DNA of 64,000 nt from Desulfurivibrionaceae bacterium. Lineage in GTDB: Bacteria; Desulfobacterota; Desulfobulbia; Desulfobulbales; VMSU01. The translations under genes were made by a program, and so were the position numbers. The stretch lies in assembly GCA_030145275.1 (NCBI GenBank), contig JAQYVV010000001.1:62001-126000 (forward strand), written 5' to 3'. The notes under the pieces were generated by a model, which was not told the DNA's origin, did not search any database, and saw nothing but the letters and a program-made list of their open reading frames with translations. Below, in pieces: positions 25,270 to 33,512 of this stretch (the stretch's first letter is position 1; each line of letters begins with the position of its first letter).

Positions 25270-27297
25270 TTATCTGCGCATCCTATCCTTCCAGGAGCGC
25301 AGGTTGTCTTTACGGAAGGCCTCCCATAAAGCATTATCTGTGTCTATATACTCGAAATCACCAGTTTCTCGATTAATTGGGATAAATGTTATGCCGGCGG
25401 GGGCCTTAAACTCCTCAGCCGGTATTTTTTTGTCCACCTCCCGCATAAACGACAGCCACATTGGCGCTGCTGTCCTGCCGCCGGTCTCATGCCTTCCAAG
25501 ACTTTTGTGTTTGTCGTTCCCCATCCATACACCGGTGGTTATTTGTGATGTGTAGCCGACAAACCAGGCATCCATATTCTGATCGGTTGTTCCGGTTTTT
25601 CCCGCCGCAGCTTTTAGGCCCTTCGCTTTTTTACCGGTTCCCTCATTGATAACATCCTGGAGTAGGTATGTTACTTGGTATGCCACCCGTTCATCTAGAA
25701 CGACCTTTGGGGCATTTCTATACTGTTCAAGAGTCTTTCCGTTGCGATCAACAATCTTATCGATAAATGCTGGAGGGCGGAATTCCCCTCCACTGGCAAA
25801 AACTGAATACGCCGATGTTAGTTCTAGGAGAGAGAGCTCCGAGGAACCAAGGGCCAGGGCCAGATTATTTGTCAGAGGGGACCTGATCCCCATGTTAGCG
25901 GCCATTTTGATGGCTTTACGAGTACCAACTTCCTGGAGCAGTTTTATGGTAACAATATTTCTAGAATAGACCAGGCCATTTCTTAAAGTAGTGGGGCCAT
26001 AAAACTTACCGCTGAAATTTTTGGGAGTCCATAGTTTATCTCTTGAGGACCCTTTAAACTGGGTCTCTTCATCGTTGATCATTTCATTTGGGGTGAAGCC
26101 GAGCTCAAGGGCTGCGGCATATATGATAGGCTTGAACGCAGATCCTGGCTGTCGTTTTGCCTGGGTGGCCCGGTTGAACTGGCTTGTCTTGAAGTCTTTT
26201 CCCCCAACCAGAGCCAGTACTTTGCCGCTTTTGTTATCAATTGCAACCAAGGCTGCTTGAGGACTTGAGGATAGGGGCTTACCCTGTCGGTTTGACCACT
26301 CTTGTAAACCTGTTTGGATGGCATTGTCAGCAGCATTTTGCATAAAAGTATCAAGGGACGTGTAGACCATTAAACCACTGGTAGACAAGTTGGTTTTGCC
26401 GTATTTATGACGGAGATAGTTTTTTACCTGCTGAATGAAATATGGTCCTAATTCCTGTTTTAAAAATGTTTGCTTTAAAGATATTTCGTAGGCGTAGGCA
26501 CTTCTGGCCGTTTCTGCGCTGATATAGCCGTCCTCTGCCATTCTGTTGAGGACGTATACTTGTCTTTTTTTGGCGAGTTGCATGTTTTTTCGCGGGGAAT
26601 AACGGCTCGGTGCTTGGGGGAGACCGGCAAGCAGGGTAATTTCTGCAAGATTCAAGTTGCTAACTGGTTTGCCAAAATAGTTTCGCGCCGCAGCTCCCAC
26701 ACCGTAAGAGCCTTCTCCCAGATAGATCTGGTTCAAGTATATGTGCAAGGTGTCATTTTTGGAAAGGACCTTGTCGATACGGTAGGCAAGAATCGCTTCT
26801 TTGATTTTACGAAGGTATGTTTTCTCAGGAGTAAGAAGAAGAGATTTAGCAACCTGCTGGGTTATGGTGCTGCCGCCTTGGCCTCTGCCCCCAACCTTTA
26901 AATTATGAATCAGTGCCCGTAATATGGACCAGGCGTCAACTCCTGCGTGTTGGAAAAAGCGGGCGTCTTCGGCAGCGACAAATGCCTGAGGGAGCAGTTT
27001 AGGCATTTGGTTTAAATTGACCAGGTTTCTGTCTTCCTTGTAAATTTTATCTATTACTTCATTTCGGTTGTTAAAAATAAAGGTAGTTACAGGTGGTTTA
27101 TAAGAAGAAATGGATGAAAGGTCAGGAATGTCTAAAGATATGAAAGCATATAAGGTGACTGCGATAAAAATGGTTAGGCCGAAATTGATGATTAAAAGGG
27201 AAAAAATAATGTGGATATGATTCCACTTCCTGGGCCTGGGCCGTTGGATTGGTTGTTTTGGTTTTGTACTTTTTTTTTGTTGGGAGGCCGAAACCAT
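25270..27297 (-). CDS. mrcA: Class A penicillin-binding protein, PBP1A type
   Basis: The 675-residue bifunctional peptidoglycan synthase has a cytosolic tail, one membrane anchor (about 30-52), and a GT51 glycosyltransferase domain (EDARFFQHAGVD, GGSTITQQVAKSL, IYLNQIYLGEGSYGVGAAA). The transpeptidase domain has the nucleophile serine in PGSAFK, the SRN motif, and KTGTTDQNMDAW. It acts in the cell envelope. The size is at the short end for PBP1A proteins, with no large OB insert. The ATG at 27297 begins a basic cytoplasmic tail. It is monocistronic on the minus strand, with a terminator-separated cytochrome gene upstream. Confidence 0.94.
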   Translation of the reverse strand: MVSASQQKKSTKPKQPIQRPRPRKWNHIHIIFSLLIINFGLTIFIAVTLYAFISLDIPDLSSISSYKPPVTTFIFNNRNEVIDKIYKEDRNLVNLNQMPKLLPQAFVAAEDARFFQHAGVDAWSILRALIHNLKVGGRGQGGSTITQQVAKSLLLTPEKTYLRKIKEAILAYRIDKVLSKNDTLHIYLNQIYLGEGSYGVGAAARNYFGKPVSNLNLAEITLLAGLPQAPSRYSPRKNMQLAKKRQVYVLNRMAEDGYISAETARSAYAYEISLKQTFLKQELGPYFIQQVKNYLRHKYGKTNLSTSGLMVYTSLDTFMQNAADNAIQTGLQEWSNRQGKPLSSSPQAALVAIDNKSGKVLALVGGKDFKTSQFNRATQAKRQPGSAFKPIIYAAALELGFTPNEMINDEETQFKGSSRDKLWTPKNFSGKFYGPTTLRNGLVYSRNIVTIKLLQEVGTRKAIKMAANMGIRSPLTNNLALALGSSELSLLELTSAYSVFASGGEFRPPAFIDKIVDRNGKTLEQYRNAPKVVLDERVAYQVTYLLQDVINEGTGKKAKGLKAAAGKTGTTDQNMDAWFVGYTSQITTGVWMGNDKHKSLGRHETGGRTAAPMWLSFMREVDKKIPAEEFKAPAGITFIPINRETGDFEYIDTDNALWEAFRKDNLRSWKDRMRR

Positions 27298-27449
27298 TTT
27301 TCTTAAGAATAGAAAAGGGTGTGTCTTAACTGAAGGATGGGGCGAATAAGAAAATACATTTTTAAAAAAGGTAAAGGGTTCCAGGGGAAAGGTCGAGGTT
27401 TAACTACTGTTTGCACCCTTCTTGAGGGGCTGTAATAGTATAAAGGAAA

Positions 27450-27478
27450 AAAAGGCTGCTCCAATGGAGCAGCCTTTT
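27450..27478 (-). terminator. Rho-independent terminator after cytochrome c3
   Basis: A perfect 13-bp stem (27450-27462 with 27466-27478) with a 3-base loop is flanked by A/T runs on both sides. It serves the cytochrome gene on the minus strand. Confidence 0.92.
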
Positions 27479-27507
27479 GGAAACGCTGGGACATATGTGT
27501 TTACTTC

Positions 27508-27927
27508 TTATTTTTTTGCTTTTGGATGGCAAGCTGAACAGCTCGTTGGGGCATTTTTGTTACCATTTTTTTTCGCTGCTTTATGACAAGTTTTGCAGTT
27601 AGCATGTGCTGCCCCTTCAAAGGAGTTCAACTTTTTTTTGCTTGGGGTGGGCATAGCTTCTTTGTTGTGGCAACTATCACACTTTCCAGCTTCTCCCGCA
27701 ATAAAAGGTCCCATGGTACCGTCGGCATTTTTGGAGTGATGGCAGTCAGCGCATGTGCTTCCTTCCATTTCTTGATGGCCTTTGTGGTTAAATGTAACCG
27801 GTGTTTTCTTGGTTGTGGCACTTTTCAAGACCATTGTTTCCGGGCCGTTATCTGCAAAGCTTACTCCGGCGGAAATAGTGAAAGCCAAGGCACAGGCGGC
27901 GGCAAGTAAGATAGTTTTCTTCAACAT
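27508..27927 (-). CDS. Tetrahaem cytochrome c3
   Basis: The 139-residue exported cytochrome has a signal peptide ending near SFA (about residue 25) and four CxxCH haem-binding motifs in the order CADCH, CDSCH, CKTCH, CSACH. Additional histidines (FNHKGH, CHH) are suited to bis-histidine ligation. It has the size and spacing of class III cytochrome c3, the periplasmic electron carrier linking hydrogenases and formate dehydrogenases to transmembrane complexes in sulfate and sulfur reducers. GGAG lies upstream. It has its own terminator, so it is expressed alone. This gene is one of the main clues to the type of organism. Confidence 0.95.
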   Translation of the reverse strand: MLKKTILLAAACALAFTISAGVSFADNGPETMVLKSATTKKTPVTFNHKGHQEMEGSTCADCHHSKNADGTMGPFIAGEAGKCDSCHNKEAMPTPSKKKLNSFEGAAHANCKTCHKAAKKNGNKNAPTSCSACHPKAKK

Positions 27928-28162
27928 CTTGTTTCTCTCCTTTTAAAGGTTAAATTATGTATCATTTCATTTTTAAGTTAACATTTAATATTCTTTTCAA
28001 AAAACTTTGTCAAGACTTTGCTAACAGACTTTTATTTATGCTTTGGTTTGTAATTTTGTAACTATTCGCCGTGAAATGCATAACACTGGATAAACTCCAA
28101 AATCTAGCTGTTTAGGTGTTCCTCTGGTCTGGCCGGGTCCCGGATAGTGCGCAGCCGAATAA

Positions 28163-28576
28163 TTACTGTAATTTTTTGTGACAGGTGTGGCAAAGTTTAA
28201 CGCCTTTAGTTCTCCGTAATAAGGCCTCGTTGTTATACTCTGAGTCCCAAAACTCGGCATGATATGAATGGCAGGTTATGCATGTGAGTCGTCCTTGTTT
28301 GTCGAGGGGCATGTCGAGAGGGATGTTTATTGAAGGGACGACATCTAAAGGGTGGAAAAAGCTCTTTCCTGAATGCTGGTCATGGCAAGGGAACTCTTGG
28401 TGACATTTTCGGCAGATATCGCCGACTTTTTCCGTGTAGGAAATTTTGTCCCGGTTAAACGGCAGAGTGAAATGGCAATCCAGGCATTTTGTGTTTTCCG
28501 TGTCGTCATGAATGGCAAAAACTGAACCTGGCCAGAAAATAAATGAGATGAAAATAAGGTTTAGTAAAGTTTTCAT
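28163..28576 (-). CDS. Periplasmic multihaem cytochrome c (paired CxxCH)
   Basis: The 137-residue product has a signal peptide (MKTLLNLIFISFIFWPGSVFA) and four CxxCH motifs (CLDCH, CRKCH, CITCH, CHTCH), plus spare histidines for distal ligands (CHDQHSGKSFFHP). The spacing resembles doubled-CxxCH domain cytochromes rather than classical c3. It is the last gene of a three-gene minus-strand operon and overlaps the preceding HAMP gene stop by four bases (ATGA). Being translationally coupled to membrane signalling-like proteins, it may act as a redox sensor component or an electron carrier; I cannot decide from sequence. Confidence 0.85.
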   Translation of the reverse strand: MKTLLNLIFISFIFWPGSVFAIHDDTENTKCLDCHFTLPFNRDKISYTEKVGDICRKCHQEFPCHDQHSGKSFFHPLDVVPSINIPLDMPLDKQGRLTCITCHSYHAEFWDSEYNNEALLRRTKGVKLCHTCHKKLQ

Positions 28577-29145
28577 ATCTTAAATGATCCCAATGATTTT
28601 TCTAATTCCAAGACTGACTTTTTGATTTCGCCCATTTGTTGCTCAGAAAAAGCCTCTTCAGAAGATAAGCTTGTGGTAGCGATTAATTGATCGCTGGCGT
28701 TTTTTATTGCCAGAAATCTTTCGTTCAGCGAGAGCACCATTGTATTTAGTTCGTTGGCGAACTCCTTGAACTCATCTTTGTCCCGGAGGGAGACCGCAAG
28801 GCTTAAATCCCCTGCGGCTACCTTAGTAATGTCATTAGTCATCTTTCTCAGGGGGCCATTGATCCGTACATAAAGCCCTCTTGCGGTGATAGTTAAAACG
28901 AGCAAAATGAAAAAAGTGATAAAAAGATTGGTGTAGAGCATCTCGCTCCAGAGAAGCCCCCCGCCTGAGATATTTGGTAAACGCATGGAGTACAGTACGG
29001 AGTCAATTTTTTTAGCTGCAAGAAGATTGAAAGCAGTAACTGCGGCAATACCACCTATGATGGAGATAAGCATAAATCTTAGGATGAAGGTAGTTTGTGC
29101 GCTGCTCTTGAGATAGTAGCTCTTGCGTTTGTAGTTTTTTTGCAT
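28573..29145 (-). CDS. HAMP-domain membrane protein without output domain (copy 2)
   Basis: The 190-residue protein has two membrane helices (about 20-42 and 70-90) flanking a short periplasmic loop of roughly 25 residues. A HAMP domain (INGPLRKMTNDITKVAAGDLS, about 93-145) and a short helical tail follow. It lacks the methyl-accepting, kinase or cyclase domain usually found after HAMP. It is similar in plan to the gene just upstream. Coupled by ATGA to the cytochrome gene, it may transmit a redox signal from the cytochrome across the membrane to a partner encoded elsewhere. That function is a hypothesis. Confidence 0.8.
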   Translation of the reverse strand: MQKNYKRKSYYLKSSAQTTFILRFMLISIIGGIAAVTAFNLLAAKKIDSVLYSMRLPNISGGGLLWSEMLYTNLFITFFILLVLTITARGLYVRINGPLRKMTNDITKVAAGDLSLAVSLRDKDEFKEFANELNTMVLSLNERFLAIKNASDQLIATTSLSSEEAFSEQQMGEIKKSVLELEKSLGSFKI

Positions 29146-29207
29146 ATATTTTTCACCAAAATGCCAACATGAAAAGAGGGGATTGGTTGTATTGGTTTGT
29201 TTGAATG

Positions 29208-29765
29208 CTATAGTTTCAGGCCGTTAAGTATTGCCGCCAGGGATTGGGTTTTTTCTTTAATGGCCTTATCGTGACTTTTATTGCCTGAATTTGTTGTAAT
29301 ACTCTTAAGCTCAGCGGTATTTTTGCGCAAATTTACAAGGATTTTTTTATGGGAAGCAACCATGTCGTTGATGGATTCTGCCATTGGCTTAATCGCATCT
29401 TTGGAACGTAAGGCGGCTGGAGTTGTCAGGTCTCCTTGCTGTATAAGGCGAAGTATTCGGGTAAGACCGATCATGGGGCCAACAACCCTGTGGGAATATA
29501 TGAGGGTAATGAAAATAACTCCAGCCACAACTAGACACATGGTAACAAAATAGATCAGGATAGATTTATATAGGACTTCCTGTTTCAGCTGGGCGAGTCG
29601 GGTAAAAGTTTCCTGGTAGGAGGGGCCGAGAGGTTGGTTGGTGCAAAAAAATAAAATGATACTTGTCAAGATTAATCCTGCAGTAAAAAATAAGCCGCAC
29701 TTAATGATTAAGCCACTCAAATATGATTTTGCAATAACTTCTGTTTCAGCCGGGTTTTCCATCAA
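29208..29765 (-). CDS. HAMP-domain membrane protein without output domain (copy 1)
   Basis: The 185-residue product has two membrane helices (about 18-42 and 70-95). Its HAMP domain has the classical YSHRVVGPMIGLTRIL and GDLTTPAALRSKD pattern, and a short coiled-coil tail follows. No signalling output domain is present. It shares layout and HAMP similarity with the next gene, and they probably form a heteromeric pair. A second in-frame ATG at 29762 is also possible as start. The gene begins an operon with the second HAMP protein and the multihaem cytochrome. A family A element starts 29 bases upstream of the start codon and so occupies the promoter region. Confidence 0.8.
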   Translation of the reverse strand: MMENPAETEVIAKSYLSGLIIKCGLFFTAGLILTSIILFFCTNQPLGPSYQETFTRLAQLKQEVLYKSILIYFVTMCLVVAGVIFITLIYSHRVVGPMIGLTRILRLIQQGDLTTPAALRSKDAIKPMAESINDMVASHKKILVNLRKNTAELKSITTNSGNKSHDKAIKEKTQSLAAILNGLKL

Positions 29766-29793
29766 CTTTCTCCTGGAAAAGGTGAAAATATTT

Positions 29794-29982
29794 GTAACTA
29801 TTCAGCTGCACTCCATCTTCGCCCATTTCGGAGTCTCGCATACTCGCTTACCTGGTCTTCTCGAATAGCACAAGTATGCTTCGAAGCCCTAGGTAAGCGA
29901 GGAACGAGACTCCGAATGAAAGAGGTAAGCGTAGACTCCGATATGAAGCACATCCGGAGTCTGCGCTTACCTGAACAGTTAC
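29794..29982. repeat. Family A element, copy 2 (189 bp), with nested long hairpin
   Basis: The ends are GTAACTATTCAG (29794-29805) and CTGAACAGTTAC (29971-29982). A nested imperfect stem of about 28 bp pairs the segments near 29825-29853 and 29890-29918, both made of the dispersed module. The loop carries CTTCTCGAATAGCACAAGTA followed by TGCTTCGAAG, which is the reverse of the core of copies 4 and 5. Further module copies are at 29923-29939 and 29956-29972. A trailing stretch to 30026 ends with CTGAATAATTAC, possibly a second right end. Confidence 0.75.
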
Positions 29983-30192
29983 AGTCTGGAGTTAAGGGTA
30001 ATTTCCAGCCTACGCTGAATAATTACAAATATTTTACACATCTTTCCTTGTAACTTTCTGGTTTGCAGGATTTAAAACATAATAAAATTAACATATAAAA
30101 ATGATTTTACAACTCATTCCATTTACCAAATCATAAGTAGAAGCTTAAACAAGGTTGTACAATTTTAGCCTGAAAGGGTATAGTGTTCGACC

Positions 30193-31263
30193 ATGATTAA
30201 ACGCTGCAAAACAAGACAAATTCAGGTTGGGAATGTTTTAATTGGAGGAGATGCCCCCATTGTAGTTCAGTCGATGACCAACACCGACACAAGGGACGTT
30301 AATGCCACAGTTGAACAGATTCACAAGCTGGAAGATGCCGGATGCGAAATTATTCGGGTGGCGGTGTTGGATGATGAGGCTGCAAAGGCTATTCGACAAA
30401 TCCGGCAACAGATATCCCTCCCCCTTATTGCAGATATCCATTTCGATTATCGACTCGCTGTGCTCAGTATGGAAAATGGGGCCCAAGGCATAAGGATCAA
30501 TCCCGGCAATATTGGTAATCGAGACAGGCTGATCAAGGTTGTTGAGGCCGCAAAAGAGTATGGGGTCTCAATCCGGGTGGGGGTGAACTCAGGATCTGTT
30601 GAGAAGGATATCTTGGCAAAACATGGGCATCCCACTCCTACAGCACTTGTTGAGAGTGCCTTGCGGAACGTATCCTTGTTGGAAGACTTAGGGTTTTATG
30701 AGATGAAAATATCCATAAAATCATCGGATGCCGTTAATACAATTGAGGCTTATCGTGAACTTTCCCGCAAGTGCGATTATCCCCTTCACCTGGGGGTGAC
30801 AGAGGCTGGTGGCTTGATTGCCGGAACGGTCAAGTCAAGCGTTGCACTTGGAATTTTATTGTCTGAAGGAATAGGAGATACCTTTCGGATATCGCTGACC
30901 CGCGACCCTGTGGATGAAATCCGGGTGGCCTATGAGCTTCTCCGCTCGCTCCATATTCGAGAGAGAGGTCCGGAATTGATATCCTGCCCTACCTGCGGCC
31001 GCTGCCAGATTAATCTTTTTGGCTTAGCTGAGAAGGTTGAGAAGTACATCCAGAATATGAAGACCAATATAAAGGTTGCTGTCATGGGCTGTGTTGTGAA
31101 TGGCCCAGGGGAAGCAAAGGAGGCCGATATCGGCCTTGCTGGAGGCAACGGAGTGGGGATTATATTTAAAAAGGGGAAGCTCTTTAAAAAGGTGCCGGAG
31201 AGTGAGCTTTTTGACGTGTTTGTCAGGGAGTTGGCGGAATTCGAAGAAAAAGATGGGAAGTAA
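30193..31263 (+). CDS. ispG: 4-hydroxy-3-methylbut-2-enyl diphosphate synthase (flavodoxin/ferredoxin)
   Basis: The 356-residue enzyme of the MEP isoprenoid pathway contains the cluster-binding cysteines in CPTCGRC and VAVMGCVVNGPGEA and the N-terminal VQSMTNTDTRD signature. It reduces the cyclic diphosphate to HMBPP in the cytoplasm using a 4Fe-4S cluster. The length and start match the family. Other pathway genes in the window are ispA and dxs (59043-62199), at a separate locus. A family B element begins one base after the stop codon, between this gene and proS. Confidence 0.97.
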   Translation: MIKRCKTRQIQVGNVLIGGDAPIVVQSMTNTDTRDVNATVEQIHKLEDAGCEIIRVAVLDDEAAKAIRQIRQQISLPLIADIHFDYRLAVLSMENGAQGIRINPGNIGNRDRLIKVVEAAKEYGVSIRVGVNSGSVEKDILAKHGHPTPTALVESALRNVSLLEDLGFYEMKISIKSSDAVNTIEAYRELSRKCDYPLHLGVTEAGGLIAGTVKSSVALGILLSEGIGDTFRISLTRDPVDEIRVAYELLRSLHIRERGPELISCPTCGRCQINLFGLAEKVEKYIQNMKTNIKVAVMGCVVNGPGEAKEADIGLAGGNGVGIIFKKGKLFKKVPESELFDVFVRELAEFEEKDGK

Positions 31264-31264
31264 C

Positions 31265-31435
31265 GTAAATATTCGGCAACACTCCAGCTGTGCCCGATCA
31301 GGCTGACTCACGTAGAACTACTACGCTTCGCCAACCTGATCGAACATATCTGAAGCAGACGGAGTCTTCGCTTACCTGTCAAATGTTTACATTTTCTTGG
31401 TTATTGTTGCTTTCCAGGGTTAGTCGAATATTTAC
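31265..31435. repeat. Family B element, copy 2 (126 or 171 bp)
   Basis: The left end GTAAATATTCGGC (31265-31277) faces an inner right end GTCAAATGTTTAC (31378-31390) and an outer right end GTCGAATATTTAC (31423-31435). The outer span is exactly the length of copy 1, which aligns in the opposite orientation. The hairpin pairs CGATCAGG (31295-31302) with CCTGATCG (31335-31342), with inner CGTAG/CTACG. The module is at 31361-31377. Confidence 0.82.
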
Positions 31436-31517
31436 GAAGTAAAAGGGATAAACTAATTACAATATTGGTTGACGGCTAACTGTCAGTCAACCGTTAATAA
31501 AAAAACAAAGGTTTTTT

Positions 31518-33218
31518 ATGCGTTTTTCACAACTATTAATACCAACATTAAAAGAAACACCGGCAGAGGCTGAAGTTATCAGTCATCAACTTCTCCTGCG
31601 TGCCGGATATATTAGAAAGTTGACCAGCGGGATATACTCCTACCTGCCTATGGGGCTTATGACGCTTCGGAAGATTGAAAAGATAGTGAGGGAAGAGATG
31701 AATAGGGCAGGTGCCCAGGAAGTATTGCTGCCCATGGTGCAGCCCGCTGATCTATGGAAGGAATCTGGCCGCTTAGTGAAATATGGTCCGGAACTCCTTC
31801 GCTTTAAAGATCGGCACGATCGAGAATCCTGCCTGGGGCCTACCCATGAAGAGGTTATTACCGATCTTGTTCGTAACAATGTTCATTCTTACCGCAGTCT
31901 GCCTTTGAACTTGTATCAGATCCAGACTAAATTTCGGGATGAGATTCGACCTCGATTTGGTCTGATGCGTGGACGTGAGTTCATCATGAAGGATGCGTAC
32001 AGCTTTGATGCCACAGAGCATGGAGCAGATGAGACCTATCAGAAGATGAAGGACGCCTATTCGCGCATTTTTGATCGCTGTGGTCTCTCATTTCGGGCTG
32101 TTGATGCTGATACCGGCACGATTGGTGGCAGTTTCTCCCATGAATTTATGGTGCTTGCAGATACTGGTGAAGATACCATTGTTATATGTAAAGAGTGTGA
32201 TTACGCTGCAAATATGGAGAAGGCCGTCTGTGTCTCTTCAGAGCCGGATAGCTCCAATGAACTTCCTTTGGCTAAGGTGGAGACACCTGGAAAAAGAAAG
32301 GTTGCGGCAGTTACCGAATTCTTAAAGATATCAGCCGATAAATTAGTCAAAACCATGGTCTATCTAGCAGACGGGAAAGCGGTTGCCGTACTTTTACGTG
32401 GTGATCATGAGGTTCAGCCAGTTAAACTGCAAAATTTTCTGGGGGTCAATGAAGTGGAACTTGCCTCGGATCAGCAAGTTTTCGATGCGACTGGTGTGCC
32501 GAGTGGTTATCTTGGTCCTGTGGGGATGAAAATTCCAGTAGTTGCGGATCTGGAAGTAACCAAAATGAAAAATTTTGCCATTGGTGCCAATGAGAAGAAT
32601 TATCACTACATTGATGCAAATTTTGACCGTGATTTCCAGGTGGAAAAGATTGCAGATTTAAGAATGGTTACCTCCTCAGACCAATGTCCAAAATGTGGTG
32701 GCAACCTAGATTTGACTAGGGGGATAGAGGTGGGCCATATCTTTAAACTTGGCACTGCGTACAGTGAAGCGCTAAATGCCACATTTCTGGATAAGGATGG
32801 TCAGGAAAAAGTTTTTATTATGGGCTGTTATGGTATTGGGGTAAGCCGGGTTGCTGCGGCGGCCATAGAACAGAACCATGACAAGGATGGAATAATATTC
32901 CCCATGCCGATAGCTCCGATGCAAGTCATTGTCTTAAATCTTGGGGTTAATGATGAAAAAATCACCCAGGCCTCTGAATCACTCTATTCTGAGTTAGAAA
33001 AGCAGGGGGTGGAAGTTCTTCTCGATGATAGAGACGAACGCCCCGGAAGCAAGTTTAAAGATGCCGATCTAATTGGCATCCCCTTACGGCTTACGGTCGG
33101 CAAAAAATATGTAAAAGAGGGTGTTGTTGAAATACGCCAGAGAGCCAGCGGCAATGTTACGGAAGTCCAGCTTAACAAAGTAGCTGCTACCGTAGCTGAT
33201 ATGATAGGCAATACGTAA
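31518..33218 (+). CDS. proS: Prolyl-tRNA synthetase (bacterial type with editing domain)
   Basis: This is a 566-residue class II aminoacyl-tRNA synthetase. Motif 1 and 2 regions (REEMNRAGAQEVLLP; GLMRGREFIMKDAYSF) are followed by the INS editing domain (about 225-390, with the YHYIDANFDRDF segment after it). Motif 3 (GCYGIGVSRVAAAAIEQ) and the C-terminal anticodon-binding domain (DDRDERPGSKFKDADLIG) complete it. It charges tRNA-Pro and clears mischarged alanine. The TAA stop (33216-33218) lies inside the left terminal repeat of a family A element. It is separated from ispG by a family B element. Confidence 0.97.
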   Translation: MRFSQLLIPTLKETPAEAEVISHQLLLRAGYIRKLTSGIYSYLPMGLMTLRKIEKIVREEMNRAGAQEVLLPMVQPADLWKESGRLVKYGPELLRFKDRHDRESCLGPTHEEVITDLVRNNVHSYRSLPLNLYQIQTKFRDEIRPRFGLMRGREFIMKDAYSFDATEHGADETYQKMKDAYSRIFDRCGLSFRAVDADTGTIGGSFSHEFMVLADTGEDTIVICKECDYAANMEKAVCVSSEPDSSNELPLAKVETPGKRKVAAVTEFLKISADKLVKTMVYLADGKAVAVLLRGDHEVQPVKLQNFLGVNEVELASDQQVFDATGVPSGYLGPVGMKIPVVADLEVTKMKNFAIGANEKNYHYIDANFDRDFQVEKIADLRMVTSSDQCPKCGGNLDLTRGIEVGHIFKLGTAYSEALNATFLDKDGQEKVFIMGCYGIGVSRVAAAAIEQNHDKDGIIFPMPIAPMQVIVLNLGVNDEKITQASESLYSELEKQGVEVLLDDRDERPGSKFKDADLIGIPLRLTVGKKYVKEGVVEIRQRASGNVTEVQLNKVAATVADMIGNT

Positions 33219-33417
33219 CTATTCAGCTGCACCCCATCTGCGCGCGCCCAACGGAAGTACCCTTGGGGTGCGAACAGGACTTCCAGCATACCGATGTATC
33301 GAAGTCTCACTCGGTTCGCTTATCTGCTGAAAGGCCTGTTCACACACACCTGGGGCACATCTAAACAGTTATAATTCGGTGGTTATGCCCTTTTTGGGGC
33401 CCTACCTGAATAGTTAC
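33215..33417. repeat. Family A element, copy 3 (203 bp)
   Basis: GTAACTATTCAG (33215-33226) faces CTGAATAGTTAC (33406-33417). The core CCAGCATACCGATGTATCG with TCGCTTATCTGCTGAAA is shared with copy 1. ACCCTTGGGGTG also recurs in copy 1. The first TAA is the stop codon of proS. Confidence 0.8.
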
Positions 33418-33436
33418 GGCAATACAAAATAAATTT

Positions 33437-33475
33437 ACTTTTTGTGAGAGCAAAGATGATGCTTTCGCAAAAAGT
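33437..33475. repeat. Solo palindrome made of family D ends
   Basis: ACTTTTTGTGAGAGCA and TGCTTTCGCAAAAAGT form a compact hairpin of family D termini without the interior found at 5108-5321. It lies 38 bases before the relA/spoT homologue. Confidence 0.6.
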
Positions 33476-33512
33476 CATGGGATGACTTTATAAACCCAAG
33501 CCCCTAGTAAAC

